64,000 nucleotides of DNA. Origin: an uncultured Paracoccaceae bacterium. Lineage in GTDB: Bacteria; Pseudomonadota; Alphaproteobacteria; Rhodobacterales; Rhodobacteraceae. Both the position numbers and the translations under genes were made by a program. Where the stretch lies: positions 1,104,920 to 1,168,919 of the forward strand of contig CANLVP010000002.1 in the NCBI GenBank assembly GCA_947494675.1, written 5' to 3'. This document shows positions 24,789 through 33,930 of this stretch, in pieces (position 1 is the stretch's first letter; each line of letters begins with the position of its first letter). Under the pieces are notes generated by a model. The model was not told where the DNA came from and searched no databases. It saw only the letters and a list, made by a program, of their open reading frames with translations.

Positions 24789-25190
24789 ATGGACGCCGTT
24801 TCATCCGTTTCACCCCACCCCGCTGAGATGATGCGCGGGAAGTCGGCGATGGCACCGGGCCAATTGGCCAAAGTTGCGGTGACAGAGGCCCGCGCCGCCG
24901 GGATTGAGGTGCCGAAGAATGCGCAAGGTTTTGCCGCGTCGCAAATCGCCAAGGGCGCGGACCCGGCCAGCATCTTTGCCGCCGTTGTTGCCCCTGTTGA
25001 CGAGATCGATCCGGTTGATCCTGCGGACCCGGACGTCGCCCCCACAGAGGAGGGGGACGCAGACGCCGCAGTCGCGGATGAAGACCCTGCCGGCACGACA
25101 GAGGTCGGGTTGGCCTATGACAGCGCGGCAGAAATTCTGGCGGCAGAGGCGCGAACAAGCGCCGAAGTGGCGCTTGATCTGCTGAGTTGA
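24789..25190 (+). CDS. Small acidic Ala-rich protein, unknown
   Basis: This 133-residue protein begins MDAVSSVSPHPAEMM with AGGAGG 6 bp upstream, which favours this ATG. It has a helical first half (GQLAKVAVTEARAAG, AASQIAKGADP) and an acidic stretch rich in Asp, Pro and Ala (about 77-105). No domain is recognised, and no signal peptide or membrane segment is present. It lies between hisH and a convergent gene pair and may share the his transcript. Confidence 0.7.
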   Translation: MDAVSSVSPHPAEMMRGKSAMAPGQLAKVAVTEARAAGIEVPKNAQGFAASQIAKGADPASIFAAVVAPVDEIDPVDPADPDVAPTEEGDADAAVADEDPAGTTEVGLAYDSAAEILAAEARTSAEVALDLLS

Positions 25191-25199
25191 TTGCGGTGG

Positions 25200-25220
25200 C
25201 GCGGCCACTGGCGGGCCGCG
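25200..25220. terminator. GC hairpin between convergent genes
   Basis: CGCGGCC (25200-25206) pairs with GGCCGCG (25214-25220) across a 7-base loop, between the plus-strand acidic-protein gene and the minus-strand SRPBCC gene. No T run follows. It is one of several such hairpins between convergent genes in this window. Confidence 0.4.
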
Positions 25221-25232
25221 TTCCGGTGTCGT

Positions 25233-25712
25233 TTAGGCTGCCAGCATTTCGCCCAATTTGTCGATGGCCTGGTTCCAGCCGCCCTCACCGGGTGAGCCTG
25301 CGGGCACGCCAACATGCACCATGGTCATGGCGGTCTTGCCGCCATCATCGCGCAATTCCACGATCACTTCGGTGATGTCGGGGGTGCCCTCTGGCATGCC
25401 CATTTGCGCCGGTGGAATTAGCACGCCATCGGCGTCGCACATGGCTTCGGTATAGACGAGGCGGGTAACGGGCGTTACCTCTTTGTAAACGCCGGTGAAC
25501 CACATGGTCATGGTGCGATCCGGCGTCACCATCTCCATCGAAATTTTGCGCGTGCCGCCGACTTTCACGTCCATTTCGGCCACAGGCACGGTCATGCCCA
25601 TCGGGCCATACCATTTTTGAAAAAGGGCCGGGTCAGTCCACATCGCCCAGACTTGGTCCATGGTGGCGTCAAACCTACGTTCGACTTTGGCCCAGTTTTG
25701 TTGGTCACTCAT
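25233..25712 (-). CDS. SRPBCC (AHSA1-type) domain protein
   Basis: This 159-residue protein has the START-like fold signature of the AHSA1 family: VERRFDATMDQVWAMWTDP, then FQKWYGPMG and a C-terminal helix GWNQAIDKLGEML. Members bind small hydrophobic ligands, or are encoded with ArsR regulators. It overlaps the ArsR-family gene upstream by 8 bp, the common ArsR-SRPBCC pairing. The ligand is unknown. Confidence 0.92.
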   Translation of the reverse strand: MSDQQNWAKVERRFDATMDQVWAMWTDPALFQKWYGPMGMTVPVAEMDVKVGGTRKISMEMVTPDRTMTMWFTGVYKEVTPVTRLVYTEAMCDADGVLIPPAQMGMPEGTPDITEVIVELRDDGGKTAMTMVHVGVPAGSPGEGGWNQAIDKLGEMLAA

Positions 25713-26043
25713 CTGTCTTTTCCTTCAGTGTCTTCAATACGTTATCCATCGCGTCAAACCGCGCCTCCCAGATCGGGCGGTATTGATCCGCCCAACCTGA
25801 CACCGCCTGCAGAGGTGCTGCATTCAGCGCACAGGGTCGAAACTGCGCCTTGCGGCCACGGGTGATCAACCCCGCCTCTTCCAGCACACGGATGTGGCGG
25901 GACACGGCGGGCAAGCTCATCTCAAACGGCGCGGCGAGGTCGTTGACTGAGGCTTCCCCCTTGGCCAGATGCGCCAGAATCTCGCGCCGCACGGGATGCG
26001 CGAGTGCGGCAAAGGTCAGGTCAAGTTGGTCTGGCGCTGTCAT
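25705..26043 (-). CDS. ArsR-family transcriptional regulator
   Basis: This 112-residue winged-helix protein has LAHPVRREILAHLAKGE, then PAVSRHIRVLEEAGLI as the recognition region and a wing GRKAQFRPC. No metal-binding Cys cluster of the ArsR alpha3 type is evident, so it is probably a non-metal member that controls itself and the SRPBCC gene it overlaps. Confidence 0.93.
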   Translation of the reverse strand: MTAPDQLDLTFAALAHPVRREILAHLAKGEASVNDLAAPFEMSLPAVSRHIRVLEEAGLITRGRKAQFRPCALNAAPLQAVSGWADQYRPIWEARFDAMDNVLKTLKEKTDE

Positions 26044-26155
26044 ACCGCTACATTAAACATATACGTTAATTAAGCAATAGGCTAAATAAAGCCGAAATTC
26101 TGCCGCCGCTCTGATCGGCCATGTTCACCGCCCGCAGACCTGATAAGTTCGCGGA

Positions 26156-26644
26156 ATGAGATATTCGCGCCGTCATAGCCTGTTGATGCTGCTGGCCCTT
26201 GCCGCCTGTAGTCGCAGCCCGTCCCCTGCCCCTGCGGTCACCCGCAATGAGCAGGGCCTTTACCCCAATGAAACGCCGGAGCTGCGCGCGTTGATCAACA
26301 AATACGCGGATTTTCATGGCATCCCCGCCAGCCTGATCCACCGGGTGATCCAGCGCGAAAGCGATTATCGCCCTGCTGCCCGCAACGGCCCCTACTGGGG
26401 GATGATGCAGATCCTGCCCCAAACGGCGCGCACGATGGGGCACCGCGGGCCTGCGTCAGACCTGCTCGACCCCGAAGTCACGCTGATCTACGCGGGCAAA
26501 TACCTGCGCGGTGCATGGATCGTAGCAGATGGGGATGAGGCGGAAGCCGTGGGCTGGTACGCGCGCGGCTATTACTATGAGGCGCGCGATCGCTGCCTTT
26601 TGATCGAAACCGGACTGGCCGACCGGGAAAGATGCGGGCGCTGA
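26156..26644 (+). CDS. Lytic transglycosylase lipoprotein (SLT type)
   Basis: The 162-residue protein cleaves peptidoglycan glycan strands from the periplasmic face of a membrane. A lipoprotein signal (MRYSRRHSLLMLL, then LAAC) precedes the SLT domain with catalytic Glu in IQRESDYRP, followed by GPYWGMMQILPQTAR and YAGKYLRG. It is short for a lytic transglycosylase; the catalytic domain makes up nearly the whole mature protein. It is convergent with the DUF2147 gene. Confidence 0.93.
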   Translation: MRYSRRHSLLMLLALAACSRSPSPAPAVTRNEQGLYPNETPELRALINKYADFHGIPASLIHRVIQRESDYRPAARNGPYWGMMQILPQTARTMGHRGPASDLLDPEVTLIYAGKYLRGAWIVADGDEAEAVGWYARGYYYEARDRCLLIETGLADRERCGR

Positions 26645-26652
26645 CGCCCGCA
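26633..26652. terminator. GC hairpin at convergent gene ends
   Basis: TGCGGGCG (26633-26640), loop CTGA, CGCCCGCA (26645-26652). The loop contains the transglycosylase stop codon. No strong T run follows on either strand. Confidence 0.45.
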
Positions 26653-26663
26653 CCGTTTATAGT

Positions 26664-27053
26664 TTAGCGACGGGTCCAGGTGCCGCCGTCGCGGCAAATG
26701 CCCAGCACACAGCCCGACACGGCAAGAGTATTGCCATTCAGCTGCAGCTTCGAGCTATAGGTCTTGTCGCGGTCGGGCGAATAGACCTTGCCAGCATAGG
26801 CACCACCGCCCTGCGCGACTGTTTCAGAGATGATCTGCCGGCCAACATTGGGGCTTTCCATCTGTGCACCATCCGACCCATAGGCCGCGATCAGCGTGCC
26901 GCAGAGGGCCGCACCACAAGGGGCCACTTGGATCAGGCCAAAGTTGCCGTTGTCATCGCGGGATGTGACCCACTGGCCCTCCAACGGGTCGGCCGCAAAG
27001 GCGGGTGTGGCAAGGCCAATGGCAACGGCGGCCACTGCGATAAGACGTTTCAT
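26664..27053 (-). CDS. DUF2147-like secreted protein
   Basis: This 129-residue protein has a signal peptide (MKRLIAVAAVAIGLATPAFA). The mature part begins DPLEGQW and continues with VAPCGAALCGTL and YSPDRDKTYSSKL, the pattern of DUF2147 beta-barrel-like periplasmic proteins. GGGAGGAG lies before the ATG at 27053 and decides the start over a much longer in-frame extension. Four Cys may form two disulphides. Function is unknown. Confidence 0.85.
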   Translation of the reverse strand: MKRLIAVAAVAIGLATPAFAADPLEGQWVTSRDDNGNFGLIQVAPCGAALCGTLIAAYGSDGAQMESPNVGRQIISETVAQGGGAYAGKVYSPDRDKTYSSKLQLNGNTLAVSGCVLGICRDGGTWTRR

Positions 27054-27188
27054 GATAACTCCTCCCATGAGTGATGCCGCAGTTTGCGGTGGTCCGCTGA
27101 TTTGGATCAAGTCTGACGTTGGGTGAGACCCCCGTTGCGCTTTGGGCGACGCTGCGGCAAAAGGCGGCGAAAGAGACGGAGCCGCGCC

Positions 27189-27905
27189 ATGATCCTTTAC
27201 CCTGCCATCGACCTCAAAGACGGAAATGCCGTGCGGCTGGTGCATGGGGACATGGATCAGACGACCGTGTTCAACGACGATCCGGCGGCGCAGGCCAAGG
27301 AATTTGTTGCTGCTGGCTGTCGGTGGCTGCATCTTGTGGACCTGAACGGTGCTTTCGCCGGTGAGCCGGTGAACGCCGCCCCGGTGGAGGCGATCCTCAA
27401 GGCCTGCCCCGTGCCCGCGCAACTCGGCGGCGGCATCCGCGATATGGCGACGATTGAACGCTGGATCGACAAGGGGCTGGCCCGCGTGATCCTTGGCACG
27501 GTCGCGGTCGAAAACCCCGATCTGGTGCGCGAGGCTGCGCGCGAGTTCCCCGGCAAGGTCGCTGTTGGATTGGATGCCCGCAATGGCCGCGTCGCCACGC
27601 GCGGCTGGGCCGAAGAAACAGATGTGATGGTCACCGACCTCGCCAAATCCTTTGAGGACGCGGGCATCGCCGCGATCATCTACACTGACATCAACCGCGA
27701 TGGCGCGATGAAGGGGCCGAATATCCCCGCGACAGAGGCGCTCGCCCGCGCGGTGGACATTCCGGTGATCGCATCAGGCGGCGTGTCGTCAATGGCCGAC
27801 CTGACCGCGCTGCGTGACACGGGCGTCATCGCAGGCGCGATCTCTGGCCGGGCGCTTTATGACGGCGCGATTGATCTTGGTAAGGCTTTGGCCGCGCTGG
27901 CTTAG
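27189..27905 (+). CDS. hisA: ProFAR isomerase of histidine synthesis
   Basis: This 238-residue TIM barrel isomerises ProFAR to PRFAR. It opens [17 protein letters not shown] with the catalytic Asp, and has the phosphate-binding repeats QLGGGIRD and IASGGVSS plus the second Asp in YTDINRDG. Start: ATG at 27189; the upstream in-frame sequence is Arg-rich and not HisA-like. Its stop overlaps a convergent DUF302 gene by 4 bp. Confidence 0.97.
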   Translation: MILYPAIDLKDGNAVRLVHGDMDQTTVFNDDPAAQAKEFVAAGCRWLHLVDLNGAFAGEPVNAAPVEAILKACPVPAQLGGGIRDMATIERWIDKGLARVILGTVAVENPDLVREAAREFPGKVAVGLDARNGRVATRGWAEETDVMVTDLAKSFEDAGIAAIIYTDINRDGAMKGPNIPATEALARAVDIPVIASGGVSSMADLTALRDTGVIAGAISGRALYDGAIDLGKALAALA

Positions 27906-28345
27906 TTCGCGCTCATCGCTTTGTCGGTCAGCGCGTTCAGCGCGCCGTTCACCTTTGTGACGACCTCTGCATCGGCAGGAATATCCAAGCCCTCAAACAG
28001 GGTTTCGGCGCTGTCCCATGTCATCTGGGTGTCGCCATTGGCATCCGTATAGGCCAGCACCCGCAGGGGCAGCACAAGGCCCGCACGCAAATCAAGCTCC
28101 ATCGCCAGCGTGCCAAGCGCTGGGTTGCCAAAGATCAGCAATTGCGCGTCCGGGATCGACTTTCCGACCCGTTCGGCCCCAACGGCGTGGTCGACCCGGG
28201 CAAAGACCGTGGCCCCCGCCCCTTCCACGGCTGCGACCAGCCCGTTGATTGTCTCGTCCACGCTGAGCGGTGACGCCTTTGTCATTGTTTCTGCCATCGC
28301 CATTCCGCCTGTGAGGATCAATGTTGCTGCAATCAGGTTTTTCAT
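27902..28345 (-). CDS. DUF302 protein with signal peptide
   Basis: This 147-residue protein has a signal peptide ending near AMAETM and then a DUF302 domain: [25 protein letters not shown] (given in parts: [20 protein letters not shown]), [11 protein letters not shown] and LPLRVLAY. The fold is known as a small alpha/beta domain of unclear function. The same domain forms the C-terminus of the caspase-like protein encoded immediately upstream on the same strand, so the two probably act together. Confidence 0.88.
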   Translation of the reverse strand: MKNLIAATLILTGGMAMAETMTKASPLSVDETINGLVAAVEGAGATVFARVDHAVGAERVGKSIPDAQLLIFGNPALGTLAMELDLRAGLVLPLRVLAYTDANGDTQMTWDSAETLFEGLDIPADAEVVTKVNGALNALTDKAMSAN

Positions 28346-28443
28346 GTCGTTCTCCAAGATTTTGTCCGCACCATGACAGGTGACGCGCCAATGGCGACTG
28401 ACATTTCCGAGAGGTCTGGCGATCGGCGATCTCGCGCCCAAAA

Positions 28444-29670
28444 CTAGCGGGCAGCGGTTTCCGTTACCGCCCACAGCATGGAGGCATAGAGGTCGAGGAA
28501 ATCAGTGTTACCGGTGAAACTCAGGTCGTCAAAAAGCTCTTCGGGTTGTTCGTAGGCCAAAACCGTGCGGCCATTGTGCGCAAAGACCAGAACCTTGAGC
28601 GGCAAGAGCAGCGCCGACAGCTTGTTTTCGCGGATGGCGATGGCATCAAGGTTGGGATCGCTGAACCAAAGCGCCTGCATTTCGGTTACCAATTCACCGC
28701 CATCTGCGGCAATCGCCTGCGGGTCGCTTCGGCCATAGATGCGTCCGCCAAGGTCGAGCACGGCAGCCTCAAGCGCTGTCATCACCTCGGCCACAGGCTT
28801 GGCGGTGACAACGGCACCCATATTGTCGAGGCCGGGAATGTCAGTTGGCAGCGCCAAGGGTGCGGCGGGTGTTGCCGGGGCGGCACCGGGGGCGGAAGCT
28901 TCAGTGAAAAAGAAATCACCCAAAAGCTCATCATAATAGGCCGGGAATTGGGCGTGGTTTTCTGTTCGCGCCAGATCGCGCACCTCGACCCGGAGGTCAG
29001 AAATCAGGTCGCGCAGCTCAAGCCCCGGCTTGCCGATCTTGGGCAGTAGAAGTCGTGTGAAGACAGAGTTTTCGGATGCGTCTTCGGCGTTCAATTGGTC
29101 CAGCGCCAACTGCCCAGCGCCTGCGGAAAACATCACGAACGTCCCCTCTGGCGCGGCCAAGCGTGCAAGGCCGCGCGTGCCACCAATCGACCGCCCGTTT
29201 TGCTGCGGAAACGGGTTGTTGCGGCAGGCATCGATTACCGCCAGCGTGGCTCGCGCGCCGGTGCGCCGCACCCGATCCAGCAAGCCTGACAAGGCGATGG
29301 ATTCCGCACGGACAAAATCGGACGATGCCGCATCGGGGACCAGAATATCGATCGGCAAAAGGTAATTCTCGCCCTCAATCTCAATCCCGTGGCCTGCAAA
29401 AAACACGAACGCCGTGTCCCCTGGCCCCAGATATCCGGTGAATTGCGAGATGCGCAGGTTAAGCTCGCGGCGGGTGACATCGGTGGCCAGAATGACGTCA
29501 AAGCCGACCTCTTCCAGACGTGCGGCCATGGCTTCGGCGTCGGCCACGGCCTTGGCGAGCGGTTCAATATCGGCATAAGCGTTATTGCCAATCAGCAGCG
29601 CAACCTTGCGTTCTGCCCAAGCGGGCATGGCCAGCACACATAGCCAGACCACCATCAAAACTCTGATCAT
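28444..29670 (-). CDS. Caspase-like protease fused to a DUF302-like domain
   Basis: This 408-residue exported protein has a signal peptide (to about WAE at 20), then a peptidase C14 domain: KVALLIGNNAY, His in FFAGHG (about 94) and Cys in DACRNNPF (about 149), so the dyad is intact. After a Pro/Ala linker (about 262-280) a DUF302-like domain follows (ALWFSDPNLDAIAI, LPLKVLVFAHNGRTV). It is probably periplasmic. The stand-alone DUF302 gene is 98 bp downstream. The pair sits between hisA and hisF in reverse orientation. The substrate is unknown. Confidence 0.88.
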   Translation of the reverse strand: MIRVLMVVWLCVLAMPAWAERKVALLIGNNAYADIEPLAKAVADAEAMAARLEEVGFDVILATDVTRRELNLRISQFTGYLGPGDTAFVFFAGHGIEIEGENYLLPIDILVPDAASSDFVRAESIALSGLLDRVRRTGARATLAVIDACRNNPFPQQNGRSIGGTRGLARLAAPEGTFVMFSAGAGQLALDQLNAEDASENSVFTRLLLPKIGKPGLELRDLISDLRVEVRDLARTENHAQFPAYYDELLGDFFFTEASAPGAAPATPAAPLALPTDIPGLDNMGAVVTAKPVAEVMTALEAAVLDLGGRIYGRSDPQAIAADGGELVTEMQALWFSDPNLDAIAIRENKLSALLLPLKVLVFAHNGRTVLAYEQPEELFDDLSFTGNTDFLDLYASMLWAVTETAAR

Positions 29671-29779
29671 TGTCGTCCCGTCCCCATCCTGTCGCGCAGC
29701 TTAACCGGATCACAGGCAATTGCACGCCCCGCGTCGATCACGATTGCCCTTTGGACCATTCCGCCCTATCACGCGCCCC

Positions 29780-30541
29780 ATGCTCAAGACCCGTATCATC
29801 CCCTGTCTCGACGTCGCAGAAGGCCGCGTTGTCAAAGGCGTGAACTTTGTCGACCTGATCGACGCGGGCGACCCGGTGGATGCGGCCATCGCCTACAACG
29901 CCGCGGGCGCGGATGAGCTGTGTTTTCTGGACATCATGGCCACCGAGGAAAATCGCGGCACCATGTATGATCTGGCGACCCGCACGGCAGAACAATGTTT
30001 TATGCCGCTGACCATCGGTGGCGGCGTGCGCACCCATCATGATGTGCGCAATCTGTTGTTGGCCGGGGCGGATAAGGTCAGCTTTAACTCCGCCGCTGTG
30101 GCAAACCCCGATGTGGTGGCAGAGGCCGCCCTGCGCTTTGGCAGCCAGTGCATCGTCGTGGCCATCGATGCCAAAACGGTGGAACCCGGCCGGTGGGAGA
30201 TTTTTACCCACGGCGGGCGACGAGCCACCGGCATTGATGCGGTCGAGTTTGCCCAGACGGTCGTGGCCAAGGGGGCCGGTGAGATCCTGCTGACTTCAAT
30301 GGATCGGGACGGCACAAAATCAGGCTTTAACCTGCCGCTAACCCGTGCCGTCAGCGATGCGGTGGATGTGCCGGTGATCGCCTCTGGCGGCGTTGGCACG
30401 CTCGATCATCTGGTCGAGGGCGTCACGGAAGGCGGGGCCTCTGCCGTGTTGGCCGCGTCGATTTTTCACTTTGGCACCTACACGATTGCCGAGGCCAAGG
30501 CTCATATGGCCGCCAACGGTATCCCCATGAGGATGACATGA
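29780..30541 (+). CDS. hisF: Imidazole glycerol phosphate synthase, cyclase subunit
   Basis: This 253-residue TIM barrel pairs with HisH to make imidazole glycerol phosphate and AICAR. It starts [20 protein letters not shown] with catalytic Asp11, and the second Asp is in [13 protein letters not shown]. Phosphate sites are TIGGGVRT and [11 protein letters not shown] at 29780 matches the family start. Its stop overlaps the hisE ATG (ATGA). Confidence 0.97.
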   Translation: MLKTRIIPCLDVAEGRVVKGVNFVDLIDAGDPVDAAIAYNAAGADELCFLDIMATEENRGTMYDLATRTAEQCFMPLTIGGGVRTHHDVRNLLLAGADKVSFNSAAVANPDVVAEAALRFGSQCIVVAIDAKTVEPGRWEIFTHGGRRATGIDAVEFAQTVVAKGAGEILLTSMDRDGTKSGFNLPLTRAVSDAVDVPVIASGGVGTLDHLVEGVTEGGASAVLAASIFHFGTYTIAEAKAHMAANGIPMRMT

Positions 30542-30846
30542 CGCTTTCTGATCTTGCCGCCACCATCGCCGCTCGCAAAGGCGCTGACCCCAGTTCCAGC
30601 TGGACCGCGAAGCTGCTGTCGCAGGGGCCGGAAAAATGCGCTGAGAAATTCGGTGAAGAAGCGGTTGAGGCGATCATCGAAGCGGTCAAAGGCGACAAGG
30701 ATGCGCTGACGGCTGAGGCGGCGGATGTGCTTTATCACCTGCTCGTGATGCTGAGCGCGCGCGATGTGGCGCTTGATGACGTGCTGGCCGAATTGGCCCG
30801 CCGCCAAGGCACATCAGGCATCGCGGAAAAGGCCGCGCGATCCTAA
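30538..30846 (+). CDS. hisE: Phosphoribosyl-ATP pyrophosphatase
   Basis: This 102-residue all-helical MazG-like enzyme hydrolyses PR-ATP to PR-AMP, step 2 of histidine synthesis. The metal-binding signature is [14 protein letters not shown] with [11 protein letters not shown]. It is separate from HisI, as usual in alphaproteobacteria. It is coupled to hisF by a 4-bp overlap, and its stop overlaps a convergent gene by 4 bp. Confidence 0.96.
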   Translation: MTLSDLAATIAARKGADPSSSWTAKLLSQGPEKCAEKFGEEAVEAIIEAVKGDKDALTAEAADVLYHLLVMLSARDVALDDVLAELARRQGTSGIAEKAARS

Positions 30847-31310
30847 AGCTTCGATGAGATTACGCCGGTATTGAACCCGCCCATCCGCAGCTCACCAAAC
30901 AAGCGCTGATATTCGATCTTGGGACAGCGGTTCTGGATCACGTCCACACCACGCGCTTCGGCCTTTGCGGCGGCCTCTTCATGCTCCACCCCGATCTGCA
31001 TCCAGATGGTTTGCAATTTTGGCCAACGCGCCAGCGCCTCGTCCACGATTGCAGGCACCGCATCGGAACGGCGAAAAATATCCACCATATCAATGTCATG
31101 CGGGATTGACGCCAGATCGCCATAGACCGTGCCGCCAAAAAGCTCCTGCCCCGCAAGGCCGGGATTGACGCAGGTGACCGCGTAACCCTTGAGCTTGAGA
31201 TAGCGCGCCACATAGTAGCTGGGCCGCACCGGGTTGGCGGAAACGCCGACGACCGCCACCGTTTTCGTCCGGCGCAAAATTTGGCGCAGATGATCGTCCG
31301 AATAAGTCAT
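30843..31310 (-). CDS. CoA-binding domain protein (YccU-like)
   Basis: This 155-residue protein has a Rossmann-type CoA-binding domain: TKTVAVVGVSANPVRPSYYV, then CVNPGLAGQELFG and ARGVDVIQNRCPKIEY. It is a stand-alone member of the succinyl-CoA ligase-like CoA-binding family. Its physiological role is not established. It is convergent with hisE. Confidence 0.92.
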   Translation of the reverse strand: MTYSDDHLRQILRRTKTVAVVGVSANPVRPSYYVARYLKLKGYAVTCVNPGLAGQELFGGTVYGDLASIPHDIDMVDIFRRSDAVPAIVDEALARWPKLQTIWMQIGVEHEEAAAKAEARGVDVIQNRCPKIEYQRLFGELRMGGFNTGVISSKL

Positions 31311-31325
31311 GGCTTACGTGGTCAC

Positions 31326-31352
31326 AAAAAAGCGCCCGGATCAACCGGGCGC
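31326..31352 (-). terminator. Terminator of the YHS-domain gene
   Basis: GCGCCCGG (31332-31339) pairs with CCGGGCGC (31345-31352). On the minus strand it is followed by six T (31326-31331). It lies about 110 bp downstream of the YHS-domain gene. Confidence 0.8.
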
Positions 31353-31461
31353 AGTTTGTGGAACGAGGGACAGTCTTTGGGCAGGTGTTCCGGGGGACTG
31401 CCCTGTCCTATCAGATGGGGGTGCGGCACTGGTGTTTGAACCGCGCCGCACCGCAACGTGA

Positions 31462-31911
31462 TCACGCCGTGAGGATGTCTGGCCAGAAGCTTTCGGCCCG
31501 CGCGATGTTGCCGGGGATATCCTCGGACCAGATGGTGCGGACGTTCACGGAATAGTTCAGGTACAATTTGCCATCAACGATCGACCAGGCTTCTGGCACG
31601 GAGGAGGCGATTGATCCCTTGGACATGGCAAAGGCGCAATAGCCGCCGAACTGCGGGGCGTAAGCCTCTGGATTTGCTTCAAAAAGCGCCATGTTCTCGG
31701 CGCTGGCGAACTGCCACGTCGCGCCTTTCCACATCAGGCTATGGGCAGCATCACCGGTTGTCGGGGCACCGGCAGTGAAAAAGGCAACGGGATCAGCGCC
31801 ACGGATCGCTAGGCCGCCGTCTGAAAAGACGTCAGCAGTTGCAGCAAAAGCCGGGCGGGCGAGCAGTGGGGAAGCGGCCAAAAGGCCAATGAATGAGCGA
31901 CGGTTCAGCAT
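31462..31911 (-). CDS. YHS-domain protein, exported
   Basis: This 149-residue protein starts MLNRRSFIGLLAASPLL, a Tat-like signal with twin Arg. The mature part carries a YHS-type domain: GADPVAFFTAG, LMWKGATWQFASAEN and FEANPEAYAPQFGGYCAFAMS. YHS domains usually bind metal ions. The Tat signal suggests export after folding, perhaps with bound metal. The following segment VDGKLYLNYS is typical of the stand-alone exported members. Confidence 0.88.
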   Translation of the reverse strand: MLNRRSFIGLLAASPLLARPAFAATADVFSDGGLAIRGADPVAFFTAGAPTTGDAAHSLMWKGATWQFASAENMALFEANPEAYAPQFGGYCAFAMSKGSIASSVPEAWSIVDGKLYLNYSVNVRTIWSEDIPGNIARAESFWPDILTA

Positions 31912-32012
31912 CAGGGATTCCTTCAGGGTTGCGGGTCTGATGCTAAAATGCGCGAGGGTGATCAGTTTTGCGACCCTGCTCGCCAAGGCGTGAAAGCACG
32001 CGGGGAAATGTT

Positions 32013-32324
32013 TCAATCAAAGATATCTTCGACGACGTCCCAAAGCTCTTCAAAGACTTTTGCGCCTAAGCCCTTGCGTTTCTTCTTCTTTTTGCGCCCC
32101 CAACCGGCGGGTTTGACGCCATGGGACCGGTCCATTTGGGGGGTCGGGCGGGCGGGCGTCGCCGCAGGCGCGGTTGTCCCGCGCGGGGCATTTGGTAACA
32201 TTTTCAACCGATGCAACGGCGCGCCACAGCTGCCACAAGCCAGTTCGTGACGGCTCTCGCCCTTCAGAACCAGCGCCGCCTTTGTCCCGCAATAACAGCA
32301 GGTCGCTACCTTCACCGCACCCAT
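32013..32324 (-). CDS. Small zinc-ribbon protein
   Basis: This 103-residue protein has two Cys pairs in its first half (CCYCGTK and CGSCGAPLHRL), a zinc ribbon, then a Pro/Ala linker, a run of Lys/Arg (GRKKKKKRKG) and a C-terminal acidic helix (EELWDVVEDIFD). The basic run may bind nucleic acid. It ends upstream of and runs away from rlmB, which is on the same strand 9 bp before it, so the two likely share a transcript. Confidence 0.8.
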   Translation of the reverse strand: MGAVKVATCCYCGTKAALVLKGESRHELACGSCGAPLHRLKMLPNAPRGTTAPAATPARPTPQMDRSHGVKPAGWGRKKKKKRKGLGAKVFEELWDVVEDIFD

Positions 32325-32333
32325 CGTCTCTCC

Positions 32334-33110
32334 TTAAGCTTTGGATGCATATAGGGCGACGGCGGCCGCATTTGAGACGTTGAGCGATCCAAATCCACCA
32401 CTTGCGTCAATTCGCACCAGATGATCGCAGGTCGCGAGGGTCTTTTCGCGCAATCCGGGCCCTTCGGCGCCCAGAACCAAGGCCACGGCACGGTCTGTCT
32501 TGCCTGCCAGCGTTTCTTCGATGGTGGCCTCCGCCGTGCCATCAAGGCCCAGCACCAGATAGCCCATCTGCTGCAGCTCCGTCATCGCATCCGCCAGATT
32601 GCGCACCCGCAAATAAGGTTGCCGTTCCAGCGCACCACTGGCGGTCTTGGCCAGCGCACCCGTCTCTGGCGCAGAATGGCGCTGCACCGCGACCACGGCG
32701 CGTGCGCCAAAGACCTCGGCCGAGCGCAGGATCGCACCGACGTTATGGGGGTCTGTCACGCGGTCCAGCAGCACCATGCGCGGTGGCATTGGCCCTTCGC
32801 CCAAGGCGATATCCTGCAGGCTGCCCCAGTTCAGCGGTTTCACCTCAAGCGCGGCCCCTTGGTGCACCGATTGCGGATCAATGGGGGCGGCAAACTTGCG
32901 GGGGTCCGAAATCTCGGGCTCTACCCCTGCTCCTGCAACCGCATCCCCTAACCGGTCGAGCGCATTACGGGTCACGACCAGTCGCAGCTTTTCGCGGGCT
33001 GGATTTTGCAGCGCATCGCGCACGGCGTGCAGACCAAAGAGCCAAACAGTCTCGGCCGCGGCGGCGCGTTTGGCTTGCTCTTTGGCGATGACCCATTTCG
33101 GCTTTTGCAT
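32334..33110 (-). CDS. rlmB: TrmH-family rRNA 2'-O-methyltransferase
   Basis: This 258-residue SPOUT methyltransferase probably methylates the 2'-OH of G2251 in 23S rRNA. The N-terminal substrate-binding domain (WLFGLHAVRDALQNP) is followed by the trefoil-knot core with LLDRVTDPHNVGAILRS, LVLGAEGPGLR and IDASGGFGSLNVSNAAAVALY. Motifs 1-3 of the family are all present. The gene symbol rests on overall similarity to RlmB; a related TrmH enzyme cannot be ruled out. Confidence 0.92.
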   Translation of the reverse strand: MQKPKWVIAKEQAKRAAAAETVWLFGLHAVRDALQNPAREKLRLVVTRNALDRLGDAVAGAGVEPEISDPRKFAAPIDPQSVHQGAALEVKPLNWGSLQDIALGEGPMPPRMVLLDRVTDPHNVGAILRSAEVFGARAVVAVQRHSAPETGALAKTASGALERQPYLRVRNLADAMTELQQMGYLVLGLDGTAEATIEETLAGKTDRAVALVLGAEGPGLREKTLATCDHLVRIDASGGFGSLNVSNAAAVALYASKA

Positions 33111-33233
33111 GGTGATCCTCTGCGTTGCTTCGCCTTGCCGATACCTGACAATCCTCTGGCTGTGAACCCGGCGACTTCACACCACTTTTTCGTCTTGACG
33201 CCCCTTGGGGCCAAGGCTATCCACCGCGCCAGT

Positions 33234-33317
33234 GGGCGACAGGCCGCAAGGTGTGGCAGGGGACTGTAACTCCCTCGCGGAGACGCACGCCTGGTTCGAT
33301 TCCAGGGTCGCCCACCA
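33234..33317 (+). tRNA. tRNA-Tyr (anticodon GTA)
   Basis: The acceptor GGGCGAC (33234-33240) pairs with GTCGCCC (33307-33313), followed by A and an encoded CCA. The anticodon GTA is at 33266-33268 in loop CTGTAAC. A long variable arm (about 33276-33289) gives the class II form expected of bacterial tRNA-Tyr. The T stem CCTGG/CCAGG flanks TTCGATT. Confidence 0.95.
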
Positions 33318-33344
33318 CTTTCACAACATGCAGACCGCGCGGGG

Positions 33345-33851
33345 CTACGGCATCTGAATTTGGGGCCGTTCGTAAGTGTTGGACATCACTGTGCCGTCGT
33401 CGAGCGTCAGTTGCACGGTCAGGCTTTCGACGCTGTTTTCGGGCAATGTGATATAGGGTAGGTAATTCGCAACATCCGTCAAAGCATTGGGACTGTTGGT
33501 ATTTTCGTGGCACGGCTCAAGCGGCAGCACCTGATCCGGCGGGGCGCCGTTCAAGCCATAGCTGATATCCCACAAGCCGCAACGCCAGGCGAGGAGTTGG
33601 GTAAAGTAGACCAAATCCTGACCTTCGTAGTTTCGCACGGCGACCCAGCTGCCGATTGTCGCGGTGAGGATGGGTTTGACCTCGGTCGCGGTGGTGAATT
33701 GACCGGTTGGGGTCTGATCCTCGGGAGTGCGGGTTGTAACGGCGTCGCCGGAGCCTGCGGAGACTGTCGCCATCTCATTGTTTTCAGACGATTTTTCCGG
33801 CGTGATTCCAAGTGCGGAGCCGATGAGGTAGGGCAGAAATATCTCAAACAT
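33345..33851 (-). CDS. Unrecognised protein, 168 residues
   Basis: It begins MFEIFLPYLIGSALG with AGAGG upstream, followed by a Ser/Thr/Glu-rich stretch and then a beta-rich region (TATIGSWVAVRNY, LTVQLTLDDGTVM). The hydrophobic N-terminus may be a weak signal or anchor. Two Cys (about 107 and 131) are present. No family is recognised. It is divergent from the glycosyltransferase-like gene across 79 bp. Confidence 0.65.
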   Translation of the reverse strand: MFEIFLPYLIGSALGITPEKSSENNEMATVSAGSGDAVTTRTPEDQTPTGQFTTATEVKPILTATIGSWVAVRNYEGQDLVYFTQLLAWRCGLWDISYGLNGAPPDQVLPLEPCHENTNSPNALTDVANYLPYITLPENSVESLTVQLTLDDGTVMSNTYERPQIQMP

Positions 33852-33930
33852 GAATGGCCTCTTTTTCAAATCTAGTGCCTGTGTTGATTGCACCCTATAG
33901 TGTGAAAAAAAGCAAGGCGGGCGGTGTGTG

